Assembly: GCA_029204225.1 (NCBI GenBank)
Contig: CM055106.1
Span: 20,899,285-20,963,284 of the forward strand
Direction of reading: 5' to 3'
DNA from: Diphasiastrum complanatum
Taxonomy: Eukaryota > Streptophyta > Lycopodiopsida > Lycopodiales > Lycopodiaceae
Length of the DNA: 64,000 nucleotides
The position numbers were made by a program, and so were the translations under genes. Below, piece after piece: positions 22,180 through 33,476 of this stretch. Below the pieces are notes generated by a model, which saw nothing but the letters and a program-made list of their open reading frames with translations, ran no database searches and was not told the origin of the DNA. How positions within the stretch are numbered: the stretch's first letter is position 1; each line of letters opens with the position of its first letter.

Positions 22180-22915
22180 CACAACCAACACTTATTGAGG
22201 TCCCATTAGCTAGCTGATAACGGATTCAATCAGTGCTAACTGAGTAGGTGCAGCCCCACCTATAGTTAGTAAAAGCTATGAGGACGTTTGATAGCAATGA
22301 TTGTGCTGCATCGAGTAATGTTCAATTCTTCTTCTCAGCTACTCCATTTTGTTGTGGCGTGTAATTGGTGGTGAATTGATGATGTATTCTGCATGATGAT
22401 AGATAGTCAAACATTTCGTCTAACATGTATTCTCCCCCACAATCTATGCATAAGGTCTTGAGCTTTCGACCAGTCTGTGTCTCAGCAAACTGCTTGAAAT
22501 CTTTGAAGCAGTTGAATGCCTAGACTTGTTCTTGATAAACATAGTCCCGGTGAATCTCGAATAATCATCAATAAAAGTGACGAAATACAATGTAGAACCC
22601 AGAGATGGAATACTCATAGGGCCACATAGATCACTATGTATCAACTCTAGAATGGGCTTAGCTCTTGGAGTGGCTTGTCCCTTTGGGAATCTTGATCTAG
22701 GTTGTTTGCCTAGTAAGCACATCTCACAAACATTTCTAAGGTCTATGGAGGTAGCATTTAAGTTTAAATCCTTAACCATGTTGTTGCGATGCACGTACAA
22801 GATTGCTCTCATGTTTAGATGTCCTAATCTTTGATGCCATAAATGGGCATTAGAAATACTCACATGGGTAGAAATTGCATAATCATGTTTCAAGATAAAC
22901 ACTAACCCCACATGC
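22180..22915 (-). pseudogene. Older copia integrase fragment
   Basis: On the minus strand: LWHQRLGHLNMRAIL (pre-integrase), CEMCLLGKQPRSRFPKG, ELIHSDLCGPM with the first catalytic Asp, YFVTFIDDYSRFT, then after a frameshift near 22445 KLKTLCIDCGGEYM (Asp changed to Cys-Gly context) and TPQQNGVAEKKN. A stop follows and similarity fades near 22200. It differs from the element inserted beside it and is clearly dead. Confidence 0.85.
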
Positions 22916-22988
22916 CATTGAAAATAGTGGTGAAATAGATGAAGGAGAGAAGAGTTAGAGGGAGGTATCTCATTAGCTATTGTTTTAA

Positions 22989-23895
22989 CACTAGAGTCAC
23001 CACAAAATGCACACAAAAGTGTGCATTTCAAGCACTTATTCAAAGAATCATATCTCATAAACTATGACGAATCACATCAAATCCTTTCACATGTGTGTTT
23101 TTCATATATACATTTACTAATGAAAAAATTTGATACCTTCATTTTGAGCAATTTATATGTAAGATATGATATGTCAAACATGTGGAAGTCCTGATGAAAC
23201 TTCAATATTTTCATATATGGGATTACATTGCTGTGAATTTTACATTCAATTTTTGCCTATCTACTATTTAAAATCCTATATGATTATAGAAACATGCCTA
23301 TTAAAAAAAGTTTGAATTTTGAGATCTATTAAGATAGATACATGCATCCAAAGTTATCCATTTATGTGTTGATGAAAATCACCAAAATTGAAATTATCAT
23401 ATTTGAGTGTATAACACCATGATTATAACAATAGTTTTTTGGGTTGTCTACTTTCAAAAGTATTATATGACCATAGAAACATGTCTCTTAAAAAAAAATT
23501 CAATTTGGAGTTATGTAGAGATAAATATGTGCATCTAAAGTTACCCATGTCAAGTGTTGAAAATTATTGAAAGGTGCTAGAAAGTTGTAGCTCTTTTGGA
23601 GGTACTTTTTACGACCCTTTCTCTGGCTATCTATTTTCAAAAATCCTTTATGACTATAGAAACATGTTTATAGAAAAAAAATTAATTTGGAATCCTATAG
23701 AGATATCTACGTGCACCTAAAGCTACCCTGGTGAAGTGCTGAAAAGTGCTAAAAACTGAAGGTTTTTGGTGGCAAATTGCCATCAATTGAGGAAAAAAAA
23801 TTAAAGTCTTCCATTATGACTCGTCAAGTGACCAAGGGTTTTATGCGCACTTTTGTGCGCATGTGCACAAAAATGTGCTGAAAACAACTCTAGTG
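22989..23895. mobile_element. TTAA-flanked MITE, piggyBac-like, 907 bp
   Basis: Terminal inverted repeat CACTAGAGT at both ends, bounded by TTAA on each side (22985-22988 and 23896-23899). Subterminal parts also mirror each other loosely, with repeated GCAC/GTGC and GTGTGCAT or GTGCGCAT blocks. TTAA target duplication is the mark of piggyBac. No transposase is encoded. The centre is three tandem units of about 185 bp. A CACTA assignment would need a 3-bp duplication, and the flanks fit TTAA better. Confidence 0.6.
23256..23800. repeat. Three tandem units of about 185 bp
   Basis: Units begin near 23256, 23444 and 23625. Each has CTA(T/C)TTTAAAAT-like sequence, then ATGA.(T/C)ATAGAAACATG, an A run, GTGCATC(T/C)AAAGTTA-like sequence and a GTGTTGAAAAT-like end. 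They are diverged from each other. They make up most of the TTAA-flanked element. Confidence 0.75.
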
Positions 23896-24438
23896 TTAAT
23901 TTAATGGAGAAATATTAAAAAGCATCAGCCATGGAAATAGCAAAGCATAGAAAAATAGAAACCTTCAATGAAAAGCATTAGACAAGAAAGCAAAAGCTCA
24001 TGAGAGGATGCTTGAATCACAAAGCGATAGAGTTTTCTCCTCTCTATTAACATATAAAATGGAGTACAAGAGGTGCCTTTTTATTCTTGGGGAGGCCCTT
24101 GCCCTTTGCTTCTATTGGCTACTTCATTGAGGGAAGGATTGAAATCCTAACCCTTCAAAAGAAACAAAACTAAATTTATGGTGCACAAAGAAGCACACTC
24201 CACCTACCACCACTGACTTTGACTAGTACTTAGGACTTAAACAAAACTTAATCAACTTAGACTTTGGGCCTTTTACATTATTTTATTCACATGGCCCAAG
24301 TCTATTTTATTCCATAATACAATAATTTACATGTGCTCATTGGGCTATGGGCTTACGCACGCAAGATGCCATGGCCCTCACACCTATTTTTCTATTTATT
24401 GGCCAAAATTTATTTATTTACAAGAAATGTCCTCAACA

Positions 24439-25283
24439 GGGCCCCTAACTTGAAATAGTGTCGATCCCTCGACAGTATGGCGCTAATATGGTCCGCGTGT
24501 TCGTCGTCGACGCCTTATTAAGAAATCGGTAACTTGCTCCTTAAACTCAACTTGAGCGAAGCTTTGTTTGTCGGCCGTTGAGAAAACTATTGTGTGGATG
24601 CCCTCCAACCAAAATTGGATGATCCACTTTTGAGACTTAATCGGCCAGGGAGGGCCTAACATGACTGCATCTGGCCATCGGTAACAGGTCCTCGAGTTTG
24701 TCAGACGCCATAGCTTTATTTGGATCAAAGAATAGTGGTGGCAAAAAATCATCCCATTTGGTGGGGACCCATAGCAAAAATTCCAGATCATGGGCGAATT
24801 CAGCAACCGCGCGAACTGTAGGATCTGAGCACTTGAAATATTGCTTATGAAACTGGACTAGAGCCATTTTGGTGTCTACGTACGTTCCCCACCCATGCTC
24901 TAAGTGAATCTTTGGCCAGTTTAGTGTTTTGATCATAATTTGGTCCAAAGTCATCTTGCACTGCATCCATTTGTGTCTGCATGAAATGCGGACGGAGTGG
25001 GAGTTGATCCGCTATTGCCTTGGACTGGGGACATGTACGCTCTGATTGTCCAAGGAGTTTTTTCAAAGATATGATGCCGCCATGCAGGTTTTGATTCCAG
25101 AGTCGGAAGACATGTGATCTCATTCTCTTTTATTTCCTTTGCAGTAAATGTAATTTACCACTCATCGCGTGAGGACTCGTGGGGATGCTGCACGAGGAAT
25201 TCATTGATTTTTTCCTCCACACTCTTGGGTTTGCGGAACGCTTGGCTGGCCGATATTGAGCGAGAGCCCTGGGAGGTTGAAGT
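24439..25283 (-). pseudogene. ORFx copy 1, C-terminal half
   Basis: Read on the minus strand it is homologous to the C-terminal part of the frame at 56237-57060. Shared features include AFRKPKSVEEKINEFL with PHESSR (here) against AFRRPKSMEENINEFL with PHESSR (there), then W(P)KI or W(P)II with GWGT or GWTT, CSDPTVRA or CPDPTVRA, KWDDFLPPLFFDPNK or KWDDFFPSIFFDPNK, and a basic end RRRRTRG or QRRSKRT. Several frameshifts are present. The LTR starts directly after its stop. I do not recognise the protein family. The rest of this copy lies at 28454-29400, across a younger insertion. Confidence 0.7.
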
Positions 25284-26073
25284 TGTGGAAAAAGTACAAA
25301 AAAGACCAAGATTGGATCCTAATCTGATCCTCAAAAGGGATTGGTTGTCAGATTACTTGATCTATCAATCTACTTGAGATTAAGATCAATCTAGATCAAT
25401 TCTAGACACAAAATCCTAACAAGAACAATCATTAATTGAAGGGAGGTGTACTTTCTGGTTTCACACGTGTTAAAAACTTTCTGAGTACGGACTCCAACAT
25501 GAAAATCAAGTACACATTGATAGAACCTCAAAACAATCAAAACAAATGTAGACAAATGGAGAGAATCACTCAAAATTGCTTCCAAAACCAAGATTGGTGT
25601 CTCACACTGATTACGGCCAAATGTGGCTCTATATATACAATAAGTGGGAGCTTGTGGTACTGATCATCTCTCTGATCCCACATGTGTGAAGGTGCTTTGT
25701 CATATGATGATTCATCATGCAAAACTGACACTTGGACAAAACCTTCTATTTTGAGCACTTTTGGTCCATTTTCCTTCTATATGGAGATCTACTTGGAAAT
25801 CTTCTAGAAGTCAAAATTCGCCTACTTCAGCTTATTCCACACATGTGAGCTGTCTTCTACACATGTGATATGACACCTAACCAAAGGATGTGGCTCATGC
25901 AATCAATAGATTGATGCCATGTGCCATATGTCTAGAAAACTAGTTTTTGGCCTTTTTAGCCACTAGAACTTGAATTAAATCATATGTACAACCTATATGA
26001 TTATGGTACATGAAAAGTACACTATTTTCACATGTGGGAACAGGCTCCACACATGTGTGTTTATCTATATACA
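25284..26073 (-). mobile_element. Non-autonomous copia-like element, 3' LTR
   Basis: Starts TGTGGAAAAAGTAC and ends CTATATACA on the plus strand, 790 bp, nearly identical to 27665-28453. Its left end resembles the start of the 645-bp copia LTR (GAAAAGTACAG..., GGATC), so the two families are related. It contains several CACATGTG and CACACGTG palindromes. Confidence 0.85.
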
Positions 26074-27651
26074 AGATTTTGAACATCTTCAATAATCTAG
26101 AATGATGTACAAAAGATTTAGCTCACAAACCTAAGAATCAATCTTCACACTAATGACTAGTCACTTGAAAACTTTGCTTTGATCACTAAGACAAAAGCAC
26201 ACAATCTTTGAATCAAATCACAAAAGAAATTAGATCCAATCTCCTATTGGACTCATCAAATACCAATGACTCTTTCTTTTGAAAATTGAAATGGATATGA
26301 AAAGATTTGACACCTAGATTTTTCTTTTCACTTGACTAGTTCTCTCAACACTTGAGATTCTTGAACAAAAGATGGGTTTTGTTTCAAACACATGAAAATC
26401 AAACTTAATCACTTATTTTGGACTCACTCTTGACCCAAATAATCTCACTCTTGAGATTTAGAATGAATTTGATTTGATTTGACAACAAACTATACCATCA
26501 ATTTTTCACAAAGCTTAAAAAATTTAAACAACTAGAGATTCACAAAGATCTCAACCATGCATGAATACTCAAATATAGACTCCTCATTCTAGACATCCAA
26601 TGGGATCACAAATTGACCCTCACACTCTCACAAAGAAAGTTGAATAGAACTAATTTGAGTTTCACACATTCTATGTCAATATTTGCTCAACATATTGAAT
26701 TCAATCACTCCTATTGGATTCCACCAATTACTCTACTTTTTAAGACTTGGAATGAAATTCAAAATCAAAAGTTGTGATTTTTCTCACTAAGATATTGTGC
26801 TTCAAAGAGCTAATACCACTTAGAAAGATTTGATCACATAGGAGAAGACACATTCGTCACCAATAACAACACATAATGAGCTTCTAGATCTTGCCCTCTA
26901 CAAAAAGAAGGAACTCTTAGAAAATTGGATCTCTCTCTACACATTTGCCATAGACACCTTAATGACTCTCTTCAAACCTTACAATCACTCAAACAAATTG
27001 AGTAGGGTTGAACAATGTGACTTGGATCTCAATCTCTTTTCTAGAACTCTCAATTTAAGCCAATCTATGTCAAATTCTACAAAAGATTTGCATAGATGCT
27101 CTATATGCACTAGAAACTCTCAAAGGTTTCACTTGGAGGACAGATCCAAAGACGTTTTCTAGCAAATTGATGCTTCTAAACTTGACCCTATCACTCTTGA
27201 ACAAATATAGAGTGATGGTACAATGGATTTCAACCTCTCACCTTGCATATCACTCCTTAATCTATGATTTTTAGCAAAATCTCTCTCAACTTCAACATAC
27301 ACTCAAAAAATCAGAGAAGGTCAATTAATGCACCTATTTCAAGGTTAAATTTTAATTTTTTGGCTGATCTAATCCAAGAATTAATCAAGGGATTAGATTC
27401 ACTATAGAACATGCTTGATTTTGCACCAAAAATCACTCAAATTGGGTATGTGAGTCAAATTGTACAAATTTTTGAATTTTCTCAGCCAAAATTGAAGCTG
27501 TATGGCCTCACACGTGTGAAAAGAGTTCCTACAGCCCACAACAAGATCTGCACGAAAAAATTTGAGGATAGCTATCAAATCCAACTCGCTACACAAAATT
27601 TGGTTTTGAATTGGATTAACCCTATCAATTTCAACAAAATCTCTTGTACTA
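26074..27651 (-). other. Interior of non-autonomous copia-like element
   Basis: About 1.6 kb of AT-rich DNA without coding capacity and without any gag, integrase or RT motif. Many words such as CACTCTTGA, TTGAATC and CTCACTC recur. With its two LTRs the element is about 3.17 kb and must have used proteins from another copia, plausibly a relative of the element at 16932-22139. Confidence 0.7.
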
Positions 27652-27664
27652 GGCTCTGATACCA
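27652..27664 (-). other. Primer-binding site, initiator tRNA-Met type
   Basis: The minus strand reads TGGTATCAGAGCC directly against the LTR that starts at 27665, a perfect match to the plant copia site. It sets the element's orientation. Confidence 0.9.
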
Positions 27665-28453
27665 TGTGGAAAAAGTACAAAAAGGACCAAGAGTGGATCC
27701 TAATCTGATCCTCAAGAGGGATTGGTTGTCAGATTACTTGATTTATCAATCTACTTGAGATTAAGATCAATCTAGATCAACCCTAGACACAAAATCCTAA
27801 CAAGAACAATCATTAATTGAAGGTAGGTGTACTTTCTAGTTTCACACGTGTGAAAAACTGTCTGAGTATGGACTCCAACCTGAAAATCAAGTACACATTG
27901 ATAGAACCTCAAAACAATCAAAACAAATGTAGACAAATGGAGAGAATCACTCAAAATTGCTTCCAAAACCAAGATTGGTGTCTCACACTGATTATGGCCA
28001 AATGTGGCTCTATATATACAATAAGTGAGACTCGTGGTACTGATCATCCCTCTGATCCCACATGTGTGAAGGTGCGTTGTCATACAATGATTCATCATGC
28101 AAAACTGACACTTGGACAAAACCTTCTATTTTGAGCACTTTCGGTCCATTTTCCTTCTATATGGAGATCTACTTGGAAATCTTCTAGAAGTCAAAATTCG
28201 CCTACTTCAGCTTATTCCACACATGTGAGTTTTCCTCTACACATGTGATATGACACCTAACCAAAGGATGTGGCTCATGCAATCAATAGATTGATGCCAT
28301 GTGTCATATGTCTAGAAAACTAGTTTTTGGCCTTTTTAGCCACTAGAACTTGAATTAAATCATATGTACAACCTATATGATTATGGTACATGAAAAGTAC
28401 ACTATTTTCACATGTGAGAACAGGCTCCACACATGTGTGTTTATCTATATACA
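27665..28453 (-). mobile_element. Non-autonomous copia-like element, 5' LTR
   Basis: 789 bp, the partner of 25284-26073, next to the primer-binding site. The flanking five bases outside the two LTRs (GAAGT and AGATT) do not match, so I cannot show a target duplication. The ORFx homology continues on both sides, which proves that the element inserted into ORFx copy 1. Confidence 0.85.
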
Positions 28454-29400
28454 AGATTTTTTGTCTCTACCAAGCTTATTTTTGCATTTTGCACAGAAGT
28501 TTATTGCTCCTTCGTCGATCTTGCTAGCTCCATCCCTAGGCCTTGATTTGTTCCTTAGCCTTGATCTACTCCTCAGTCTTGTATGATTGTCAGCCCCGCT
28601 GCATCTGATCTTTGATCGAGGCCTATGTCTGCCTATGCAGCTTCAAGTTGGGGTGGCAGTAAAATTACCATGGGGGCCGGTGGTGGCTACTGAGTTGTGT
28701 GCTGTTGCGAATCTTTGAGGACAACCTTGGCTTGTGAGAGCTCATTGTGGGCCCTGAGGTCGATACCCATCAAAGGTGGCTTGGTTGCAAGCCAGTGTTT
28801 GCCGAATAGCTACACCTGCTGGGTCAAGAAGTTTGCCTCATGTTGGGTGAGCGGTCTATTTGTAGGCACTGACTAGATAAGCCACTCTGTTTTCTCTCTT
28901 TGGAGGGCTTGTACCTCCACTTCAAGGTGTTGATTCTCGGTTTCGGCCACTAATAACCGGACAAGCTATAGTTGTGCAGACTGTTGGGCTTCTTGGACCT
29001 TGGCGGCCCTAGAAACTTGTCTCGTTCTTTTATAGCTTCTCTAGACCTGAGCTTTCTCTACTTGCTCGTGCTGTTGCGCCACTTGTAGGTCCTATTGGAG
29101 CTATGTGAGCTCTACATGCAACTTGGTGTTGTTGGTTTTGAGTTCCACCACCCGGCTGTCCAAGGTAGATTCGGCTCTTACGAGCCCCCGGAGCACTATG
29201 CCCAAATGTTGATAGGCTGTAGTTACGTCCTGAGGAGCAACCGATGTTGAGATTCTGACTAGGCTTGGTTGAGATATGGCCCTTGGTGCATATCGTCGTC
29301 GTCATCAACTTCTATCAAAATTCTTGGAGGTACCAAGTCCTCAAGTGCGGTGGGGTCAACACACAGACGTCAGGCTATAAACCCGTTGTTCAGAATGCGT
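28454..29400 (-). pseudogene. ORFx copy 1, N-terminal/coiled-coil half
   Basis: Continues the frame broken at 25284. Minus-strand reading aligns with 57100-57940: DPTA..., LIEVDDDDD against LIEDNDDG, STLDSRVVELKTNNTKL against ILESRVLQLATSNTQL, QVAQQHEQ against ILAQQHEQ, TNRPLTQHEANFL against DTRPLSQSETNLL, and PMVILLPP against AMVIPLPP. The pattern of spaced Leu, Glu and Gln is that of a long coiled coil. Stops and frameshifts are common. The N-terminal domain seen in copy 2 (58403-57963) is missing; homology stops near 29400 where a gypsy integrase begins. Confidence 0.65.
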
Positions 29401-30165
29401 CATTATCCAATGGTTTATCACTAAGGATGCCAATTCGAAAACTGTCACGCATTTTTTTAATGAAAACATTTTGGTTGTCCTATCGAGCTTGTTAGTGATA
29501 GAGGATCAGACTTCTTAAATGAAGTGGTTGATAATCTTTTATGCCATTACCTTGTTGTCCATCGAACCCTTGGTGTAATGGCCAAGCCAAATCCATTAAC
29601 AAGACTATCTGCAAGATTCTGACGAAGATAGTTGAGACAAGTAGATCAGATTGGAAAACCAAGCTGTTCTCAGCTATCTGGACATATCGTACAACTCCAA
29701 AGAAAGTCACTAGATGGATCACACCATTCCATCTTGTTTATGGTCAAGAGGCAGTAATGCTTGTTGAATTCTTAATATGTTCTTTGAGAGTCATGCAAAC
29801 CTTCTCCACTGATCTATGTGAGAATGTTGTGATTGAATATGAGATTCAAAACAGGCTATTTATGTTAGCTCAATTGTGCGAGACTCGACTCATCTCTTAT
29901 CACGCACAACTCGTTAACAAACGATGCCAAAAGTCCTAGCATGATAGACACCTACGCAATAAAGACTTACATCAAGGTGATCATGTGCTTTTTTATACCT
30001 CCAGAAAGCACCCCTAGAAATCAAAATTCAGAATTGAAAGACCATATGTCATCCATAAAATCTTTCCCAGTGGAGCCGTCGAAGTAGAGACACTTGATGG
30101 AGTACTCCTAGACATTGTCGTCAATAGCGTTTGTCTACGGTGGTACTACAAAGAGCTGTTTTTTA
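29401..30165 (+). pseudogene. Gypsy integrase fragment
   Basis: Plus strand with frameshifts: CPIELVSDRGSDFLNEVVDN (second catalytic Asp), then a jump to NGQAKSINKTICKIL (E of NGQAE replaced by Lys), SDWKTKLFSAIWTYRTTPKK, PFHLVYGQEAVMLVEFLICS, and the C-terminal GDHVLFYTS and GAVEVETLDG-like sequence. It matches the integrase at 61238-61900 in layout but is a different family. RT and RNase H are absent. Confidence 0.8.
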
Positions 30166-30539
30166 TTGACCCTATACACCCCTCATTTTGTATATAATTT
30201 GTTTTTGTTTACTATTTCATTATTTTTGTACTTCTTGATTTCTTCTGTCTGTCTTTACTGAATTTTTTTTTCTCATAATTATTCTTTCATTGATGTTTTT
30301 TTTCCATCACCAAGAGTATTCCACATCAATATCATATGGTATTGCTTTAGAAGATAGATTTTAAAACTTTTAGGGTGCATTTTCCTTCTGACATTTTGAG
30401 ATCTCATTTTTTTGACAAGGATAAATCTGGTAACTGAGACCACATGTCCAACTGAGAACTGCCTCATACTTCTATAGTTGTCATTTTATGGCATTTAGTA
30501 AGTTCTCCAACAGAGTAAGTTTGTATTAGCACTCAACTG

Positions 30540-30925
30540 AGTCTCCACTTGACATCTCGAACGATCCAATTGCTACATCAGCTGACCGAGTATTTTTGGT
30601 TGTGATTTCGATCGAGTCCTCTGGTTTTCATCTCGACTGAGTCCTCCGGTTGTCATCTTGACCAATTCCTCTAGTTGTCATCTCGACCGAGTGCTTTGGT
30701 TGTCATCTAGACCAAGTCCTCAGGTTGTGATCTTGACCGAGTCTTCTGGTTGTGATCTCGACCGAGTCCTCTGGTTGTGATCTCGATTGAGTCCTCTGGT
30801 TGTCATCTCGACCGAGTCCTCTGGTTATAATCTCGATCGAGTCCTCTAGTCCACTCTCGACTGAGTCCTCTGGTCAATTGAGTCTTCCTAGCTCAATCTC
30901 AACCGAGTTGAGCCTATCTTCAGAG
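30540..30925. repeat. 25-bp tandem array, GACCGAGTCCTCTGGTTG
   Basis: At least ten imperfect copies of a 25-bp unit, core ATCTCGACCGAGTCCTCTGG plus TTGTG, running head to tail and ending in shorter, diverged copies. It follows the gypsy integrase remnant and sits where a 3' untranslated region is expected. More scattered copies of CTCGACTGA and CTCAACCGAG occur to about 31680. Confidence 0.85.
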
Positions 30926-31779
30926 CCTAGCTTAAATGGCTATAAAATAACCCCGGACGAAGTCATTTTTACCTCAGCGACGTACAAGCTTTTTTGATAT
31001 TTCTAGTGATAGTTGTGGTGATTGTTGTGCATACCAGCTCTATTGTGACGATCTTCAACTCATTATGATCTCGTTCCATGACTCTCTCACATACTTGAAA
31101 ACCATCTACAGTCATCCACCACAGAACCAGAGCGCCACCATCATCCATTTCTATTAAAGACAACTAAACCTAATGTGCCAAAAGTTTGCCAAAAGGATCA
31201 TCATATCTTGCACAAACAACATGCTGAAGAATAGTACTGTTGGAGCTAGCACCCACACATATTTGCAATCTCTAGTATACTATTGAAATGGACGCATCAT
31301 TTGAGACACACAAACACGAGCTATCTTCCACCATTTATTTCCATATCATCCGACGGACTGTTTCTCTTTACAAACCTATCACCTGACGGTCCTATGAAGA
31401 AAAACTGTGCTTCCAGATTGGCCGCGCTCTATAGAACATCCAATTTTTCTTTTTGAACATGCAAAAGCCTTCAAAAATTTTCCAAATTTTTTTTTTGTCT
31501 GTGTCAGATCTCGACTGAACCAATCCTTAGTCCCCTGTGTCGAGAGTCAAGCCTCAACCCAGTACACTCTTGACCGACACCTTGTCCATTGCAGTCTCAA
31601 CTCGAACTGAGTCTCAGTCCTCTGCTTCCAGTCTCAATCAAGTCTTCTGTACACTATCTGGACTGAGCTGTGTCTACAATAGAACCAGCAACAGAAACAA
31701 AACACGTCTGCCATAACATCTTCCGATTTTGATGGTCTAGATTCAAATAAAATTGAAATCAACAGGGTAGCCTTGATCT
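30926..31779. other. Probable gypsy LTR/UTR debris, no gene
   Basis: No frame with family resemblance. Scattered diverged copies of the preceding array motif occur near 31505-31670. The rest is undefined. Confidence 0.3.
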
Positions 31780-32470
31780 ATTTGAGATGAACAACTGGTA
31801 CCAAGAGGCACATCAGTTTCTGACACACATCAAGTTCTAGATGCCTCCCTTGAGTGGATATCAGAGCTCGTTCCTATTGCATATTGCTTATGCCTCTTAT
31901 AACCACAGTAATGGATCTTTTTGGTTTATATTACCTTCGAAGAAGACTATGATTTATATCATCCCTATCTCTGGAGTTGAACTACATGCATTTGGCTTCC
32001 CTAGGAGACCCAACATAGTCAATCGAACACTCCAAAAGATCAAATCCACAACATATTACAAGTTCATAGATCCTTCAATGGATAAGTGGAAGAACAAATA
32101 TGGCTATCGTGTCGACACAATCAATGATAAACCCTTAGCTACTGCATGTGCCTATCTGACAAAGTACACACAACGTTATAGGTCCAAGATTTCGCGTATC
32201 CCGATGACACTCTTTCACATGATGGCAGGATCTAGACTCCACAATCAAAACTTGTATGACTGGGCCCAATTTGTTTCAAACTGCCTTCATGAGTGTATCA
32301 AGAACAAAAACAGCCCTCCACTTTATTGGGCTATCTTTTGACAAATGTTATACCACAGCAGCTGAGTCATCGATCAAAGATTCGAGACATGCTGATGTTC
32401 GCCGATAAAGCTTGGGAGACTCCAATAGCACCAGCCAAGAAGACAAAGTCTCCATCCAAGCATACGACAT
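31780..32470 (+). pseudogene. Unassigned coding-like frame, ORFx-like?
   Basis: A plus-strand frame with protein-like composition: NWYQEAHQFLTHIKF, a stop at about 31840, then about 165 codons including SFLLHIAYASYNHSNGSFWF, NRTLQKIKSTTYYKFIDPSM and DKPLATACAYLTKYTQRYRS to a stop at 32341 and some further codons beyond. The pattern W...LLHxxY followed by SFxF resembles the N-terminal domain of ORFx copy 2 (W...LALHTYATWDEDKARFHF), but similarity is weak. It may be an extra gene of a gypsy-type element. No ATG-to-stop gene can be defended. Confidence 0.3.
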
Positions 32471-33476
32471 AAGCTTTGTAATAGGCAAAAACTATAACCG
32501 CCAAGTATTAAGGTGCCAAACTGTAATAGTTCTATGGAATCAACACATCGATAATGAGAATCAGTAAACAAAAATATGTACATCTCAAAATTGCTAAGAG
32601 AATTACTGGAGCTACTATCAATCTCGCTATAACACCTCCCCTTGACCGATGATTTTTGCCAGTAGGTGCAGCAGAAACGCCTGCACACGGAAGACCAAAA
32701 AGTAAGTCTCTGACAGTGGGCATTCCATCTAAAATTTCTATTTGCACTAGTCGTATACATGAAACTTCTCCTGTAGATATATCAAAACATCAAACAAACA
32801 GTAGATTGCTTGTAACGAAGACCTCCCTTGAATCTGCCATCAATGCATTCATCGTTTGTTTGAAGGCTGGAGCCTAAACTCTCTGCTATTTTAAACATTG
32901 ACAAAAAGTTGTCGGTACCTCGATCTCTACCCACACTTGATCTAGAATTTGGAATGATGGAGCCAATTCCCAGAAGAGTTGATTGACCTAGCATTTTGGA
33001 CAAGAATATTTTGATACAAAAATATGGATGATACTGAGTAGTTTGCAAAGCTATAGTAATATGTGTGGTTGATCTTTAATGGTATAATTTGAAAACCATT
33101 GAATGCACACAAAATTATGTTGATCCTGAGTAGTCATCATGTGTGTTTTGCATAAATTACAGCATACACTTAGTAAATCTTGATTAATCAGCTGCATGTA
33201 TATTCCTAAATACCCATAGAAATATGATTTATCTTCTCAATCGATGATCTTTGCATTTACTTTCTACAATGCTGGAAAATGCTATCATATAAGACATCAA
33301 AGTTCACTTCAGCTCTGTCATAGTTGATGATGAACTGCATATGATCTGCTTCCAAAATTGTGTGGTATCTAAAAGAGAAAGCCTTTTGTAAGATTCTGAG
33401 TCATCCGTTGTAATTTGATAGAATTAGCATAAATATAACTGGAAAAGGCAACTCCTCAAAAAGGGAAGGTTAAAAA
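32471..33476. other. No gene seen
   Basis: Short frames on both strands without resemblance to known families; no LTR ends or repeats stand out until the LTR at 33477. Confidence 0.4.

Larger units (their letters stand above)
22916..24438 (-). mobile_element. Gypsy-type LTR of ORFx copy 1, with insertion
   Basis: On the minus strand an LTR starts at 24438 (TGTTGAGGACATTTC) after a purine/GC tract AGTTAGGGGCCC. It resembles the LTRs at 48516 and 62756: an AAATAAATAAA run, a GCATCTTGCGTGCGTAAGCC-like block, a TATA region, and a pyrimidine-rich part (TCCCTCTAACTCTTC). The LTR is interrupted by the 907-bp TTAA element and ends near 22916 where copia integrase begins. It is the 3' LTR of the minus-strand element whose coding part starts at 24439. 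Confidence 0.6.

Noticed and set aside
22916-23058. Extension of the copia integrase frame to 23058
   Set aside because: The first part reads through a gypsy-type LTR and the TTAA element; copia similarity starts only near 22915.
27665-28453. 5-bp target duplication for the non-autonomous copia-like element
   Set aside because: The outer flanks GAAGT and AGATT do not match, so I do not claim one.
30540-30925. CRISPR-like array
   Set aside because: Units are head to tail with no spacers, in a plant nuclear context after a gypsy integrase; it is a minisatellite.
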